This document shows, in pieces, positions 48,101-58,400 of a stretch of 64,000 nucleotides of DNA. Made by a program: the position numbers and the translations under genes. Origin of the DNA: Chondrosia reniformis (lineage: Eukaryota > Porifera > Demospongiae > Chondrillida > Chondrillidae). Below the pieces are notes generated by a model. It was given only the letters and a program-made list of their open reading frames with translations, was not told the origin of the DNA and did no database searches. The first letter of the stretch is position 1. The number at the start of each line of letters is the position of its first letter. The stretch spans positions 7,450,401 through 7,514,400 of the forward strand of contig OX359194.1 in assembly GCA_947172415.1 (NCBI GenBank). Reading direction: 5' to 3'.

Positions 48101-48301
48101 GTACCCCAACATCCTGCAGATAACAGCTGCTTCTGGCAAGCCCCAGTGGTCGTCACACACCGTACCCCATTCACCATCATGATACACTTCAACGCGTCCC
48201 GCCCAGCTCACTCCGCCTCCGACCAATCGAACTAGATCGGATTGTGCGAGAGAAGTTTGTAAAATGGAAGAAAATGCCAAAATACACAGAAATTTCGACA
48301 T
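45120..48301 (-). CDS. LOXL: Lysyl-oxidase-like protein C with (PTTR)n linker
   Basis: The third tandem paralogue, about 809 residues. Exons: 48301-47144, 46950-46787, 46664-46493, 46233-45933, 45754-45120, with the same phases as A and B. After the signal peptide ([19 protein letters not shown]) comes a canonical SRCR1 ([20 protein letters not shown]). Then a linker of more than 20 PTTR repeats (about 47615-47905), SRCR2, SRCR3 ([16 protein letters not shown]), a degenerate SRCR4 and the LOX domain. Copper motif: [13 protein letters not shown]. Cofactor Lys in [12 protein letters not shown] and Tyr in [14 protein letters not shown] are retained. It is more diverged from A and B than those are from each other. 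The linker is probably extended, O-glycosylated and basic, which would hold SRCR1 away from the enzyme. This is inference. Confidence 0.92.
47615..47905 (-). repeat. 12-bp coding minisatellite (PTTR repeats)
   Basis: A 12-bp unit (CCTACCACCAGA type on the coding strand) repeats more than 20 times in frame inside the first exon of lysyl-oxidase-like gene C. Most variation between units is at third codon positions, so the protein repeat appears to be kept by selection. The opposite strand gives a spurious Gly-Leu-Val-Val ORF. Confidence 0.95.
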
Positions 48302-48475
48302 ACTCAAAATCACTGCAGCTATTTTACTCTATTGAGTTTATGCTTTAGCTTAAGCATTGCTTTTAAGCAGTCCCTTGCTGCATTGACGGGGCTTCTTTGA
48401 ATTGAAAGTAAACAAATCGCCCCCACGCCATTTTGTCCATTCAACCACATCAAAGCTGCGAGTTAAGGCGGGAAA
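48302..48475. promoter_or_regulatory. Divergent promoter region of lysyl-oxidase-like C and SAS-6
   Basis: Only 174 bp separate the two start codons, so both genes must share a regulatory region. GGCGGGAAAATGG at the SAS-6 start resembles an E2F-like TTTCCCGCC site (inverted) and overlaps the ATG context. No TATA box is obvious. Confidence 0.5.
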
Positions 48476-51400
48476 ATGGAGCAGTTATTCCAGAAAGAAG
48501 TGCCCTTAGTAGTAAAGCTGAACGACAGAGAGCAAAAGTAAAGGCAGCTAATATTAGCGTATCGTGGCTAACTTGTATTGTCGCATTATAATTACACTCA
48601 TTAGAAAATTGTCTCGAATTTTATCACTTCTGCAGACATCAAAGGATTGGAGTTTCGGTGCATTTAAACAGTTCTATTTCCTCTCTTCATTCCAAGGTAC
48701 ATCTTGTTAGATTTGACTAAACAGCTTATTAACAGTTCATAGTTTAATGAGACAAAGAGAAAGGACCATACTATGTTTAGGCCTTTCAAATAGAAGCCTC
48801 TGATTATCCATTCATGTTTGCTTCATTTCATTCCTTTAAAGCGCATTCCTGACACCACCCAAGACAAGCCCAAATGTTTCATCTTGAAATTTTAATAATT
48901 TAACAAGAACAAAAGTGTTGTAGTGTAAACCCTATCTTTGTATATACACAGGAGCTTTCTGTCCGACTGACGGATGAAAATGATCCATATTTTCTTTATT
49001 CACTCACTGTCAATGAAGATGACTTTATTGGGTAGGTATAGTAAACACTTTAATTTGTGAAAGTTTTATTGTCTATGTAATTTATAGTGATAACTTGTAA
49101 TGCAAGAGGAAGGTTTGGTGTGTTGGATTGCAAAGATGTTTCTGCTTGTTAACAGGCTCTGTCCTTGATCACGTACGTAGGTTAAAGAGCCAACAAGGAC
49201 TGCTTGTGGACTTTCATGCTTTCCCTCAAAAGTTTATAGACTTGCTCAATCTGTGTCTTTCTGAATCACACAATGATTGCCCAAAGTGAGTTCCTTGCAT
49301 TTCATTTGGTAGAGGTTAGAGCATTGCAGAACACAGGTTGGGGTACAGTCATGTATCAGCATATGGTTAACTGCATCTTGTCAATACCTTTAGGTTTCAC
49401 CTTCAGTTTGCAGTGCAAGGCGGTGACAGAGGACTGCTGGACATAATTGAGGCTAACCCTTTTAAGCATCTTACACACCTTTCATTGAAGATGGTTCATG
49501 CCAACGATACGGCATTGAAGAAGTACTTGACAGAATGCATAGTAACACTTAAGGTAGGGATTGAAGGTCAAAGGTCGTATAATAATTGTACTATCTTGTT
49601 GTGACTGTAGAGTTGAGGTGTTTAGAAGGGTGGGATGGGAAGATTGTGTATTATGTGTCTGTTGTCTTCAATAACTGTACTAGGAGGAAAGGAATAGCTT
49701 GTCACACACACTCTCTAATGTAAAGATGGAGCTCATGTCAAAGTTGTCCCATACTGAAGAGGTACACTGGTTAATCATAGTCTTTATACAGTCTTTGTGC
49801 AAGTAACTTCCGTTTTCATGCAAGTATAATTTTGATGGCTTACGTACATATGTAATTTACCCACATCTTAAGTTGCAATCTCATATAGTTCTATGGAAGA
49901 GTGAGGTAGATTTATATAGATTTATTACCAGTGACATGCAGCCTGCGCTTATAGTCTTTTTGATGTATTGTTATTCAGTCTTTGAGCCAAAGGACTAGAG
50001 AGTTGGAACAGCTAAAATCAGAATGGAGTGACCAAAATTCCTCACTAGTAACCCGTCACTCTCGTGAGGTGGAAATGGAGCGGGAGAGGTCTCTACATGC
50101 ACAGAACAGCATCACTAAAAAGTATGAAGAAGAAAAGAAATCTCTCACAGAGGGATTTGAGGAAAGAGTCAGTTTCATAAATGTCATGTGATAAGCATGT
50201 GATACACATGTGATTGGTACATACCTGTAGATTAAGCAACTAGATGCCAAAATACAATACCTAGAAATGCAGAATAAAGTAAGTCTTATAAGGTCTCTAC
50301 ATTTGTTGTAAATGCTCAATTTAAACAAGAATAAGATGAAAAGACATTTGAGATGAGAAGCATCCTAAATGTATTGTAGGAGCTGAACGAGACAAGGTAC
50401 CGATTAGAAGCAAGCTTAAGTGAAACTAAATCAAAGAACAATTTACTTGATGAGGTTGGTGGCTTATATCTTCTTATTGAGTAGCATCCTCTTAAACTGT
50501 ATCTATTTCTGCAATGAACCTCATTCATGCTAAGTGTAGGAGCTTTTACAACTCAGAGCTGAAGTGCAGCAGCGGAGAAAAGAAAATGGCAACTATGATA
50601 CGACCCTCCATCAGTTAGAACGATCTGTCAATCAACTAACAACCAGATCTGCCGTTCAGGAACAAGAAATCAAAGATAAGGATGCAGTGAGTGGTAGACA
50701 AACAATTCTCATACTCTTTTAATGATTTGACCGCATTAGGTGATATCCCGTTCCAATGAGCTCCTGGATGTTGCTAATGAACACAAGGTATGTCTGTACA
50801 CACAAACGCTCACAGCCAACACTGTTATCTTCACTTACAGGAGTATGACCTATGGGACTCCAATAGAAGCCACTTTATATGTAAACCATCACTGATGATT
50901 ATTAGTATTGTTTGACAACCACTTCTGTTAATCTATTTGAGTAATATTGCAAAACCACAATAATAGTTCATTATAATCAATAATTGACTGGTGATACCTG
51001 TAGAGCAATGCTTTATTTAGACGTAGTGAAAGGCAAGTACAGTCCAAATACCAGTTCTTCATTTCTGGTATTTCCACTCACATTGTTTAGTCAGTAGACA
51101 GAACGGCTCTGTGTACATTTACCGTGAACTTTACTGGTGCTATTCGCACTCTTTTAAAGCATAAGAACATGTCCATATATGGTAACACGGGGTCATAAGC
51201 ACTATAGTGTATCTTAGGCATCAATTTTACTTGTTTTATTGTTACTTTGTGTGACAGTGGGTCTCCCACTTTTGTTCTTTCTATTCAGTTCAAGTTGGAG
51301 TCCGCCGTAGAACAAAAACAAAAACAGATTGCAAAACTGGAAACTGCATTCAAAACAGCATCTCAGGAAGTCTTAAAGGTGTGTCTTTGGGTGTGTGAGT

Positions 51401-54400
51401 GTGGATACATGAGTGGGGGTGTCATTCCATATCCATTCATTGAGAGTAACTCATTCACGCCAACCAATATATGGAATTACACATTCTAAACCCTCCTATG
51501 TATGTAAGTAGAGATTTATCATATCTAGGTACGTACGTACATATTGCACATTCACCAGGCATCACATTTTCACCCTTGTATTGAACCATTCAGATACATA
51601 ATAATTACATGTGTAGACCTGATAAAGATACAAAGGTAATGGCTCTTTGCACCTTTTTATTCCACATGAAGGTTGAAACCTTCGTTTGTGCACTGAATGT
51701 TAGCAAGTATTTCCCAGCTATCCTTTGATGGCTATGCACCTCACCTCTCCCCAAGTGACCACCTTGCTGACTCAATCCTTCTTGTATATATGGTATCCTA
51801 TTTAGGGCAATGAGATTATACAGAAGCTTCAGAATGACATAAAACGACATCAAGAGAAGGTGAATTGAACGCACTGACGCCCTAAACAGTACATGATTAG
51901 TGGGCCACCATATTCATAAAGCTAATTGCTGTCCCACAGACACCCATGCAAGGAATCCTTAAGTTTTGTGCTATAAAGTGCCACTACGCCAAATAGATGT
52001 ACTAAGGTGACACCTTGAACTTAGTACTCCCCCAGCCAATGGGCCCCACCCTACAGTGCTCAGACTGGTCACACCCCCAGCCAATGGGCCCCACCCTACA
52101 GTGCTCAGACTGATCACACCCCCAGCCAATGGGCCCCACCCTACAGTGCTCAGACTGGTCACACCCCCAGCCAATGGGCCCCACCCTACAGTGCTCAGAC
52201 TGGTCACACCCCCAGCCAATGGGCCCCACCCTACAGTGCTCAGACTGGTCACACCCCCAGCCAATGGGCCCCACCCTACAGTGCTCAGACTGGTCACACC
52301 CCCAGCCAATGGGCCCCACCCTACAGTGCTCAGACTGGTCACACCCCCAGCCAATGGGCCCCACCTTACAGTGCTCAGACTGGTCACACCCCCAGCCAAT
52401 GGGGGCCCCACCCTACAGTGCTCAGACTTGATGTTAGGAGGATCATTAGTCTGTACTGTGTGACCTGGGGACACTTCCTTCCCTTTTCTATCTTAGGATA
52501 GTGATTATAGCTACTTGACCTCTTAGTAGTGTGCTTCATGTGATGGGATATGAGTAGTTGATTAAGTTACCTTGTGATGATTCAGTTTGAATTGTCTAGT
52601 CATTGCATCATGTTGCTCTCAGTGAACAAATAAACATACTGTAACTACATATGTGGAAACAGCTGTCTGGCCTGGTGGAGAAGAAGAGAAGGAGAAGGAG
52701 AAAACTCTTGTATCCTCATCCAAAACTCTCACTAGGTTTAGTTCCCTATAGGCCTTTAGTCTAAGGTAGATGTAGCATGTTGAGAAATGGCATTATGAGT
52801 ATAATATATCGAATTTTATGAAGTGATACAGGAGTTGAACCTTATATCATTGGCAGTGAACATTGGCTTCTCAAACTCTTCTGATTTAGGTTAAGCTAAA
52901 GAATGTTGCAGTCACACAACAGGAAAAGTTACTAGGAGAAAAGGTACATTTCCAAAGTGTTATACTTTCCAATTTTGCAGTAGCACAAAGCAAAGTGACA
53001 CTGTCCATATGTAGAAGAGATGTCTTTTAATACTCAATTTACTAGAATAGGTCAAATTGGTTCATTTTGAAGTCCTAAAAGTCCTAAAACCACCCAATTA
53101 TGGTGTGATAGATACATGTGTTATTACTGGTTTGTTGTTAAGGGAATATAACTGAAGCCATATATCCCAACACCATGTTTGTGTTCCTCCTCATTGTAGG
53201 AATCCTCACTGGATCACCAAAGGAAAGAGAATGAAACACTGAAGAGAGCTATACTGCAAAAGGATGAAGAGGTAGGTGGGACCTCGGGATTGGCCAGGGT
53301 GTGTGTATGGCTGCCCATTATAGGGCCTGTCTAGCAGTACTCACTTTGGTGTGGGTAACATTAAACAAAGAGTGTAATTTTGTGTAGCAGCCTTAATGGA
53401 GAGGTAGCAGTCAAATTGAAAATTTACTTTAAATATTTAGATGTATGGTACCTTGAATGATTATACCAAAAATGGCCTCTTTAGTTTTTTAAATGACTAG
53501 TAAGGTAGATTCTATGGCAATTTAATCCAAGATTCTCTTTAGTGAATGGTGTGTAACACAATTTCCAAGTTTGTCATGCTATTAATAGATGAACTGCCGA
53601 TGTATTCCTCTAAAATTAGTTGATTATAAGCCTCTTATTGACATGACATCAGTGTCATGATTAGGAACTGAAATGAGTTTGTTAAGCTTCTTCATGTCTT
53701 CTCATCCCTCTATTATGGTCACTTGTCATAGATTGGGAAGTGTAAGGAATCAGTGGAGGATTTAAAGCAGGAATTGGAGAAGGCTAGGGAGATGTTAAAG
53801 ACCAATGAAAATGGTATTTCATGCACTCTAAAGTGATTTCTCAAACCACTGAAATATACATATTGCAGGACAAATGTCAATAACTTGTTAAAGAGTGCTT
53901 ATGTTCAAATTATATTCTCTCCTTATGCACAAACTGACATATATTCCCATTACACCCATCCCCATACATACGTATATACATTAGCAGTTGTAGGTTGGAA
54001 TATGAACAGTGATGTTTTCTCATTTCATATTTAGTTATTAATTGGTTAAACAAGCAGGCAAATGAACGAATAATGTCACATGGAAGTCATGTGACCAGCT
54101 CATCAACAGTGCGTCACTCAGCAGGTCCACTTACAACAACTGGAGCAGCTATCACTTTTCAGAGGGTAAGTATTATTATTATGTGACCACTGTTCTACTG
54201 AAATCCCCTGCACAGCATCTGTATCATCCAAGCATGACATGACTGACATTCTACAAGTTCATGTGATACCTTTGTAGTACATTGGTTAGTGGGCTTCATG
54301 GGATTCTTCAAACATGAGTTAAATGTTACATTGCACATACATATTTGTACAAGGCAGGCTTTTAGATTTATATTACAATGGGGGAAAATACTCATCAATA

Positions 54401-55357
54401 TCAAGTAATAAAAATAAGCCTTAGACAAAGGATATTGAAACGGGATTTAGTAAGATGGGGTTTTAATTTGTAATAATTAATTTCCATATAATAATAATAA
54501 TTGTTTATTATTCTGATATGCTATACTAAACTGAGATTAGTAAGATAGCCCAACACAAGGTTTATAAGGCACATTAAAGGGTTAACCCCCAGAATGGAGT
54601 TATGATAAGGGTGAGGTAGATGTATTTGTAAACAATATGGATGTAACATTAAACTAATGACAGGTTTGTGGTCACAGGTGTATGTAAGTACATACATGAG
54701 ATAAATAAAAATTAGTGATTTGTTTATTGGAAAGGATGGATATGGAGGTATTTCTGTACATTGCATAGAGGGTTTATATGTGATGTAGAGTATATACAAG
54801 GGTGTTGTGCAATTCCAACCCTCATGTAGTGCATCATGATAGACATATGTTAGGAGTATTGCATAACATTTGTGTAGCCTCAGTTTACCAGTACACCTGC
54901 TAATACTGGGACCAGGCAGGCCTTTGGATCGCTAGGCAACCAGCAAAACATACAACAAGTAAGACTGTGAAAAGTGTCTTCAATTTCACATAATGCTAAC
55001 TTTGTGTGTTCTTGTATTTAGGTAGTTTATCGAGGTGGGAGTGGCATCAAGGTCACGCCCCCATCAACTACTGGTGCTGCACCAAATCCTGGATTTCAGG
55101 GTATGTTTGCTTACTACAGAAAGTGTTATTTCTATATAATGATGCTCCTCCTGTCTCCCTATTTCCACCCAGGTAAAGGAGACGAGGAGAACAAGGGATT
55201 TGTTGCTCCCAAGTATCTGCCTCCGGGTCCTTCTCCTCTTACCCATTCCTCCCCCATGTCTCTGTCTTCAGTTAGGCCGGTAGGCCTGCCATCAAGAGCT
55301 ACACATCAATATGCAGCCACTCCCCCGGGCCCGACCAGTGCCGCGAAAACTTCATAG
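48476..55357 (+). CDS. SASS6: Spindle assembly abnormal protein 6 (centriolar cartwheel protein)
   Basis: SAS-6 builds the ninefold cartwheel of new centrioles. There are 20 exons and about 626 residues (human 657). Exon starts: 48476, 48636, 48952, 49181, 49394, 49684, 49979, 50231, 50380, 50540, 50740, 51289, 51806, 52890, 53200, 53732, 54035, 54878, 55022, 55173. The N-terminal head domain matches the family: DPYFLYSLTVNEDDF, LKSQQGLLVDFHAFPQKFID and the hallmark NPFKHLTHLSLKM. Exons 6-16 encode the long coiled coil (QIAKLETAFKTASQEVLK). It ends in the conserved NVINWLNKQANE motif (human NEKLITWLNKELNE), followed by a Ser/Pro-rich tail. Many small phase-0 exons of 48-90 bp make up the coiled coil. 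No breaks are seen. Confidence 0.93.
52022..52432. repeat. 45-bp minisatellite, about 9 copies (SAS-6 intron)
   Basis: Units starting CACACCCCCAGCCAATGGGC and ending GCTCAGACTGGT lie in the 51860-52889 intron. Each unit holds a CCAAT box-like CCAATGG. All three frames are open on one or both strands, so the long ORFs here are repeat artefacts. Confidence 0.95.
52655..52815 (-). mobile_element. Copy of the dispersed foldback/MITE-like family (SAS-6 intron)
   Basis: In reverse orientation it matches 16745-16890 closely: CATGCTACATCTACCTTAG, then GGGAACTAAACCTAGTGAGA, the TTCTCC-rich stretch and GACAGCTGTTTCC. Confidence 0.6.
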
Positions 55358-55378
55358 TAATTTAGAAATTGGCACTCG

Positions 55379-55386
55379 TGACGTCA
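55379..55386. promoter_or_regulatory. CRE/ATF-type palindrome upstream of the DOMON/b561 gene
   Basis: A perfect TGACGTCA lies 22 bp after the SAS-6 stop codon and 103 bp before the ATG of the next gene. Both genes are on the same strand with a gap of only 131 bp. It is a plausible promoter element of the downstream gene; this is a sequence match only. Confidence 0.4.
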
Positions 55387-55488
55387 CAACACACGTTTAG
55401 ATTGTTACGTATATTATATATTGTACATGACTTACACAATTCCATTCTTTTGCGCGGAGCTTACAGTTGAAACCAGTGTTAGGGCAAT

Positions 55489-58400
55489 ATGAAGTCGTGG
55501 ATCCTGTATGTAGTGGTTCTCTTCTCTTATGCTGAAGCGGATCACAATCCCTGTGAGGAGCTGGCAGGAGATGTTAGCGGCCAAGTTACGGGCAGTGGGT
55601 TCCACCTCCTAACACCTGCTGTAAGAGAGATACGGGAGGGCGAGACGTATCGTGGTATGCGCGTTTGGTCTAGAATATCACGGAAAATTTTATGTTTATA
55701 CCTGTTTCTGCTGAATACATTTTTCAGTGGTACTTGTTGGAATGAAAGAAGCTTTTGCGCACTTCACAGTAGCAGCGAAAGACAGTAACCTACAAATTGT
55801 TGGTACATGGACACCTACCAGTGTAAACAGCCGGGTTGGCATGTGCAACGATTCTGTAAGCATGCATAGAGATCAACCTTCTTCTGTGGTTTGGGGTGTG
55901 TACACACTTTGTCCCGCCTATTTATATACCAACCTCCTATATGCTGCACTCTCCCTCTCAATTGCATAATTACCAACCTCCTATATGCTGCATTCTCCCT
56001 CTCAATTGCATAATTACCAACCTCCTATATGCTGCATTCTCCCTCTCAATTGCATAATTACCAACCTCCTATATGCTGCATTCTCCCTCTCAATTGCATA
56101 ATTACCAACCTCCTATACGCTGCATTCTTCCTCTCAATTGCATAATTACCAACCTCCTATGCCGAATTGTGAGGATATGACTATGGGAGAGAGGAAGTAT
56201 CAGTGATTTGTGAATTAAAAAGGTTTTAAATGTATCAAGTGTTGATTGTTTGAGCCTTTGGAATATATGATTTTAAGCAGTAGGTACTTTAAGAGATGAA
56301 TTATTGTCATCTGAAATACATCTTAGCATTCCTTTCTGTCCCTTTTACGTGTGCATGGACATGTGATATTTTCAATTTCAATAAATATTGGTGGTGCTTA
56401 ATAATTAATGGAAATAACTATATATCGCATATACATGTATCATATGTGGGACTTGTCAGTGATTAAGTTAGGTTAAGTATGCACTTAATATGTGAGCTAT
56501 GTATGATTGTCCGTATCATTTGATGAGAGATGTCTGGTCACAACTGACAATTGTTTAGCACTTCTGCAGTGTTGCCCACAAGTCATGCATTAAGGTGATA
56601 TCATGTCTGAGTTATTCCCTACTGCCTACTGAAGGTGTACCTGAAGCCAAATGTTACCCATTTATATATACATATGTGCTCAGATTACATACTGAAAGTA
56701 ATACTTAACACCCTGCTGGAGCCAATTGTGCATAGGTTAAATTGAAGCACAGAACTGTACATCTACTATTATTAGTGAGTTTCTAATGTTCTTTGTTGAT
56801 GATAGGACTATGTGACTAATTTAAATGATGAGGAGTCATCTGTACAAGAGTTTGATTGGACAGCACCAAGTCCTCTTAATGGACCAATTGATTTTGTGTA
56901 AGCTGCTATACATATGCATTGACTAAGAAAAAACAACTAAAGTGAATGTACTCGAATGTTACTGACTTTGTAGATATTTAGCTGGGACAGTCAACGCCAC
57001 AACACCTCTCTTAAATGCCACACTGAACAGGGTAAGTCATACATACCATGTTGACAGGATATGGCTAATGGGGAAACTATTACATGATTAACCACCTAAT
57101 TCATTTTCCCAATGTGTGATGATCAATCACTGTGACTGGTAGTAACTCTCAATGGAACATGATTAAAAGCTGGCATCTTAGATATACATATTAGCAGTAG
57201 TAGTGCGTAAAATGAGTTATATTCAGCTCTACCCATGTACCATCCATCCCTTTGAACCTGTAGCCTCCTTACAAGATTTTGGCCGCTATCCCCGAGGGTT
57301 GCGAGGAAGACCCCGCAAGTTGTGATTACTATGCAGCCTGGAAAGTCAATGAAGAAGATTTTGCACTGAGGGACATAGAGCTGAGAGGCAATGTGGAAGG
57401 ATGGATAGCATTAGGTCTGTCAGTTGACCGATTAATGGTAAGTAGTGTCAAGATGACAGACGTACATAACTTCTAGTGTGTATATACATGAATAATCTAA
57501 ACATTTTTAACGTGCTACTCAAGAAACCATTTTCAATTAGCAACATGTGCACATACAGCTGATTGTTTATGAGCCAGCTGGTATAGTACACACGAGTACA
57601 AATGTGTGTGTCCCTGGCAAACTGCTTGATTGATTTGGTTGCATTGGACGGCGTCTGTTGAAATTTTTGCAATTATGTACATTAAGATTTTTAGGGAAAG
57701 CGTTTCCTTGCAAAAAAAAAAACAAAAGCTTTGTAAGCAATGGATTCTGTTGTGTTGTGCAGGGAGGTGGTGAGATAGACGATGTCCTAGCCTGCCAAGC
57801 TGACCCCAATGGGATGGTATTTGTGAAGGACACCTTTAATTACGCTGACAGTAGAGGAAATCTGATAGATGACCCTCACTTAGATTCTCACAATGTAAGT
57901 ATTTCCGATTTCTTGCTGGCTAAAAAACTAATTAACTCTAGTTCTATTTATGTAAAGTGAAAATGTCCCTTTGTAGAATAAGTTGAAGTATAGCTGTAAT
58001 GCCACACCTGCCATCACATCTACTCTCTAGTGGCGTTGTCTATATTGTATGTTAAATTTGTAATATGTATGTTCTTGTAGCTCACCAGTCAAGGAATATT
58101 CAATCAAATTACAAGCTTGGAGAACGGACATATGATGTGCTCGTAAGATACATACTGTATATGTACAGTACGTATATATGTTAATAATCCAGAGATTTAA
58201 ATGAGCCTCAATCAGCAAGTGCTGAGGAAAACCTCCAGGTCAAATGTTAAAATTGATTTAAATTGCTGAAGCTCATTTATACATATCTCTGGATGATCAT
58301 ATTGCAATAAACAATTCCAATCATTTCATACATGGGTTAACTGTTAGTCTTCAGAAGTGACAATTTTACCATAATTTGAAGGTTAATTGATTCAGCATTT

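Noticed and set aside
51971-52474. Long overlapping ORFs on both strands (for example SLSTVGWGPLAGG repeats)
   Set aside because: These are artefacts of the 45-bp intronic minisatellite in SAS-6, which is open in several frames.
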